Below, piece after piece: positions 61,696-64,000 of a stretch of DNA of 64,000 nucleotides (positions within the stretch are counted from its first letter, which is position 1; each line of letters begins with the position of its first letter). Origin of the DNA: Azospirillum sp. (GTDB taxonomy: Bacteria > Pseudomonadota > Alphaproteobacteria > Azospirillales > Azospirillaceae); contig JAIXPD010000043.1 in NCBI GenBank assembly GCA_027486405.1, positions 47,290 through 111,289 on the forward strand, given 5' to 3'. The position numbers and the translations under genes are program-made. The notes under the pieces are model-generated. The model did no database searches and had not been told where the DNA came from. It worked only from the letters and a program-made list of their open reading frames with translations.

Positions 61696-63786
61696 TCAGA
61701 CCAGCGCGGCCAGCGCGGCCAACGCCTCTTCCAGCGCGGGGACGACCGCCGGGTCGTTCCACGCCGCGCTTTTGCCCGCGCGGATGCGCGCCGCCAGCGC
61801 CGCCCGCCGGTCGGCGTCGCGGGCCAGCGCGATGGCGAGCGCGGCGTAGGCGTCGGTGTCCGTCACCACCAGTTCGTCCAGCCCGATCCGCCGCAGCACC
61901 CCGGCGGCCAGACGGCCGCGCAGGAAGCGCCCTTCCAGCGTCACCACCGGCACGTCGTAGGACAGCGCCTCCTGCGCCGTGTTGAAGCCGGAAAAGCCGG
62001 GCGGGTCGAGGTAGAGGTCGCAGGCCCCGACCACGCGGTAAAACCCCTCCGGCGTCGTGCGCGGCAGAAAGCAACAGAAGGCCCGCCAATCCAGGCCATG
62101 GGCGGCGAAGGCGGTGGCCAAGCGGGTCTGAAAGACGGCGGTCAGGGCCGGGGCGGGGTCGGCGAAGAACAGGAACTGGCACGGCCCGGCCCCGGCGGCG
62201 ATCCGGGGGAACAACTCGTCGTGCTGGGGCAAGTATTTGTAGAGCGACTGCACGCAGGCGATCCGCGTGATCCCCACCGCGCCCCCCGTCCGCTCGGCCA
62301 GCGCGGCGCGGTCGAACGGCGGGATCCCGTCGGTGTCGGGGCGGTAGGCGCTGCCAAGACCGGCGATGCGGATCAGGCGCTCGCGGTAATGATCCTGCGC
62401 GTCGTCGGGTTCCAGCGCGTCGGCGCTGAGAAAGACATCCAGCGTCGGCAGGCCGGTGGTCAGCGGGTGGCCCCAGGTCGCCGCCTGCACCGGGGCCAGC
62501 CGCCGCGCCGACAGCCGATGACCGACCGGGCTGAGCGGCCCATCCGGGTGCAGCAGGATGTCCGGGGCCGCCGCGCCGATGGCGCGGATCAGGTCCCTTT
62601 CGCTTGGGTGGGCGGTTGAGGGGGCGGCGGTCAGAACCCGGTCGAAGGCGCGGCGGGCGACCTGCGCGTCGGCGCTGTCGTCCGGGGCGGTGGGCAGGGC
62701 GATCACCTCGAACCGCCGCCGGTCCAGCCCGGCGACCCACCCGGCGATCAGGCCCTTCCACACCGGGTGCCGTTGGCGGATGAATTGGGAGGCGATGACC
62801 AGACGGATCCGCCCACCGCGCCGCGCCGATCCGCCCGCGCGGCCACCGGCCTTGGCGGTGCTTTTGGCGGGAGCGTCACCGCCCAGCACCCCGGCCATCA
62901 GATCACCGTGGCGGCGCATCAGCCCGGTGACATCCTCCGCGCGGTAGGCGAGCAGGAAGGTTTCCGGGCTGTCGATGTGGGCCGCCATCGCCGCCCGCTG
63001 GTCGGCGGTCGCCCCGGCGCAGCGCGCGGCCAGATCGGCCAGTTCCCGGTCATAGGCGAGGAGCGCGGCGTCGGCGTCGGCCACGCTGTCGGGCAGCATC
63101 GGCAGGCTGTTGCGGCGCTGGTCGTGGCGCGCGGCCTCGGACTCCGGCGACAGGGCGATGGCGCGGGCGTAGGCGCGGGCGGCGTCGGCCCGGTGGTGAT
63201 CCTCGGCCCAGGCCAGCCCCAACCGCCGCCAGCCGTCGGCGTCCGTCGGGTGCAGGGCCACCTGCTGGCGCAGGACGGCGCGCGCCGCTGCGGTGTCCCC
63301 GGCGGCGGTGCGCAGGGTGGCGAGCGCCAGCCGCGCCGGGGGCAGATCGGGGGCCAGCGCCAGCGCGGCGGTGTAGGCGGCGACGGCCTCGTCGGTGCGG
63401 GCGGCGGCGGTCAGGGCGTTGCCGAGATTGACCCAGGTCGGGGCGTGGTCCGGGCGCAGGTCGCGCGCCCGTTCCAGCGCCGCCACCGCGTCGGCCATTT
63501 GGCCGCTGTCCTTCAGGAACACGCCCAGCGCCGCGATGGCGGCGGCGAAATCGGGGTGCAGCCGGACCAGACGGCGCAGCAGGGCCACCGCCTCCCCCAG
63601 CCGCCCGGTCTGGCCCAGCAGCAGGGCGGCGTTGTAGGTGGCGTCGGGATGGTCGGGGGCGGCCTTGCGGATCGCCCGGTACAGCCCTTCGGCCTCCGCC
63701 AGCCGCCCGGCGCGGTGCAGGGTCAGGGCCTCTGCCAGGGCTTGGGACAGAGCGGGGGCGGAAACCGGGGGCGGCGGTCGGCTCAT
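61696..63786 (-). CDS. TPR-repeat glycosyltransferase-like protein (SPINDLY/OGT family)
   Basis: 696 aa. TPRs over about residues 11-220 (LAEALTLHRAGRLAEAEGLY, then RAIRKAAPDHPDATYNAALL and GQTGRLGEAVALLRRLVRLH). A GT-B-like C-terminal half: RLVIASQFIRQRHPVWKGLI, APDILLHPDGPLSPVGHRLS, ATWGHPLTTGLPTLDVFLSA, IACVQSLYKYLPQHDELFPR and DLYLDPPGFSGFNTAQEALS. Closer to a working SPINDLY domain than the homologue at 31811. Its target is unknown. Confidence 0.83.
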   Translation of the reverse strand: MSRPPPPVSAPALSQALAEALTLHRAGRLAEAEGLYRAIRKAAPDHPDATYNAALLLGQTGRLGEAVALLRRLVRLHPDFAAAIAALGVFLKDSGQMADAVAALERARDLRPDHAPTWVNLGNALTAAARTDEAVAAYTAALALAPDLPPARLALATLRTAAGDTAAARAVLRQQVALHPTDADGWRRLGLAWAEDHHRADAARAYARAIALSPESEAARHDQRRNSLPMLPDSVADADAALLAYDRELADLAARCAGATADQRAAMAAHIDSPETFLLAYRAEDVTGLMRRHGDLMAGVLGGDAPAKSTAKAGGRAGGSARRGGRIRLVIASQFIRQRHPVWKGLIAGWVAGLDRRRFEVIALPTAPDDSADAQVARRAFDRVLTAAPSTAHPSERDLIRAIGAAAPDILLHPDGPLSPVGHRLSARRLAPVQAATWGHPLTTGLPTLDVFLSADALEPDDAQDHYRERLIRIAGLGSAYRPDTDGIPPFDRAALAERTGGAVGITRIACVQSLYKYLPQHDELFPRIAAGAGPCQFLFFADPAPALTAVFQTRLATAFAAHGLDWRAFCCFLPRTTPEGFYRVVGACDLYLDPPGFSGFNTAQEALSYDVPVVTLEGRFLRGRLAAGVLRRIGLDELVVTDTDAYAALAIALARDADRRAALAARIRAGKSAAWNDPAVVPALEEALAALAALV

Positions 63787-63925
63787 TCCAACCCTTCCTG
63801 TGTCGGGTGCGGCGTGCGGCTGGGCAAGCCACGCTCATAGCAAGCCCGCCGCCGCAACGCCACCGCCCAGGGCAATCGCTTCAGGGCAATCGCATTTGGG
63901 GCTGATATTCCTTGAAAAAGACTTT

Positions 63926-64000
63926 CGTCATCCCCGCGAAGGCGGGGAACCAGAGTTTGCAGGACGACTCTGATGGAAAAGCCTGGATCCCCGCCTACGC
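63926..64000. repeat. dispersed palindromic repeat cut by the window end
   Basis: Begins CGTCATCCCCGCGAAGGCGG and ends, on the other side of a short unique stretch, with CCTGGATCCCCGCCTACGC at the last base. The arms are inverse copies of one another, a common proteobacterial intergenic repeat; the right arm would go on beyond the window. The 139 bp between 63787 and 63925 show nothing else. Confidence 0.8.

Overview
The window is high-GC (strong G/C at third codon positions, dense ATGA and TGATG overlaps between genes) and reads as an alphaproteobacterial replicon, most like Azospirillum/Rhodospirillales; this assignment rests on gene content and style, not on a database search. A plasmid-type replication and partition module (17574-22366), with about a dozen 21-bp iterons, lies about 13 kb from two tRNA genes (Asp, Asn) and a panD-like gene. 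That combination suggests a chromid or megaplasmid rather than a small dispensable plasmid.

Layout. 1-4681: TetR regulator, enoyl-CoA hydratase and thiolase (acyl-CoA breakdown), a secreted phytochelatin-synthase-like peptidase and an SDR. 4843-6258: tRNA-Asp, tRNA-Asn, an unknown gene and an aspartate 1-decarboxylase homologue. 6699-17533: a cluster reading DUF1445 hydro-lyase (D-glutamate cyclase family), lone solute-binding protein and 5-oxoprolinase pxpB-pxpC-pxpA, behind a liv-type ABC importer (livK-H-M-G-F) and a LysR regulator. 17574-22366: parA plus a DUF3102-like partner, two replication-associated genes, an iteron origin and repA. 22539-29956: adaptor/ATPase/permease efflux operon, histidine kinase, response regulator and GT87-type membrane protein, divergent from a MipA/OmpV porin. 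30014-34015: LysR, NudK-like NUDIX and a TPR/SPINDLY-type glycosyltransferase.

34089-45265 is the most interesting region: an ECF sigma factor with a ChrR-type zinc anti-sigma factor, divergent from a five-gene lipid operon (FAD oxidoreductase, DUF1365, cyclopropane-fatty-acid-synthase-like, MFS, DUF3833). A second operon (DUF6134, SDR, NTF2-like) lies about 8 kb away. All three start points carry TGATCC-N18-TA(A/C), the promoter type I recall for Rhodobacter sigma-E (singlet-oxygen response). A TetR-FabF pair sits between the two operons, so this looks like one photooxidative/lipid-modification regulon split in two.

45362-50502: thioesterase, outer-membrane barrel, PhoX-type phosphatase with a candidate Pho box, ribokinase and a DOPA-dioxygenase-like protein. 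50528-58091: a complete five-enzyme histidine catabolic set (hutG, hutH, hutF divergent from hutI, hutC, hutU) using the HutF/HutG route, with a 3 x 10-bp direct-repeat operator between hutF and hutI. 58233-63786: RlpA-like protein, LysR, GMC oxidoreductase and a second TPR/SPINDLY-type glycosyltransferase. The window ends inside a dispersed repeat.
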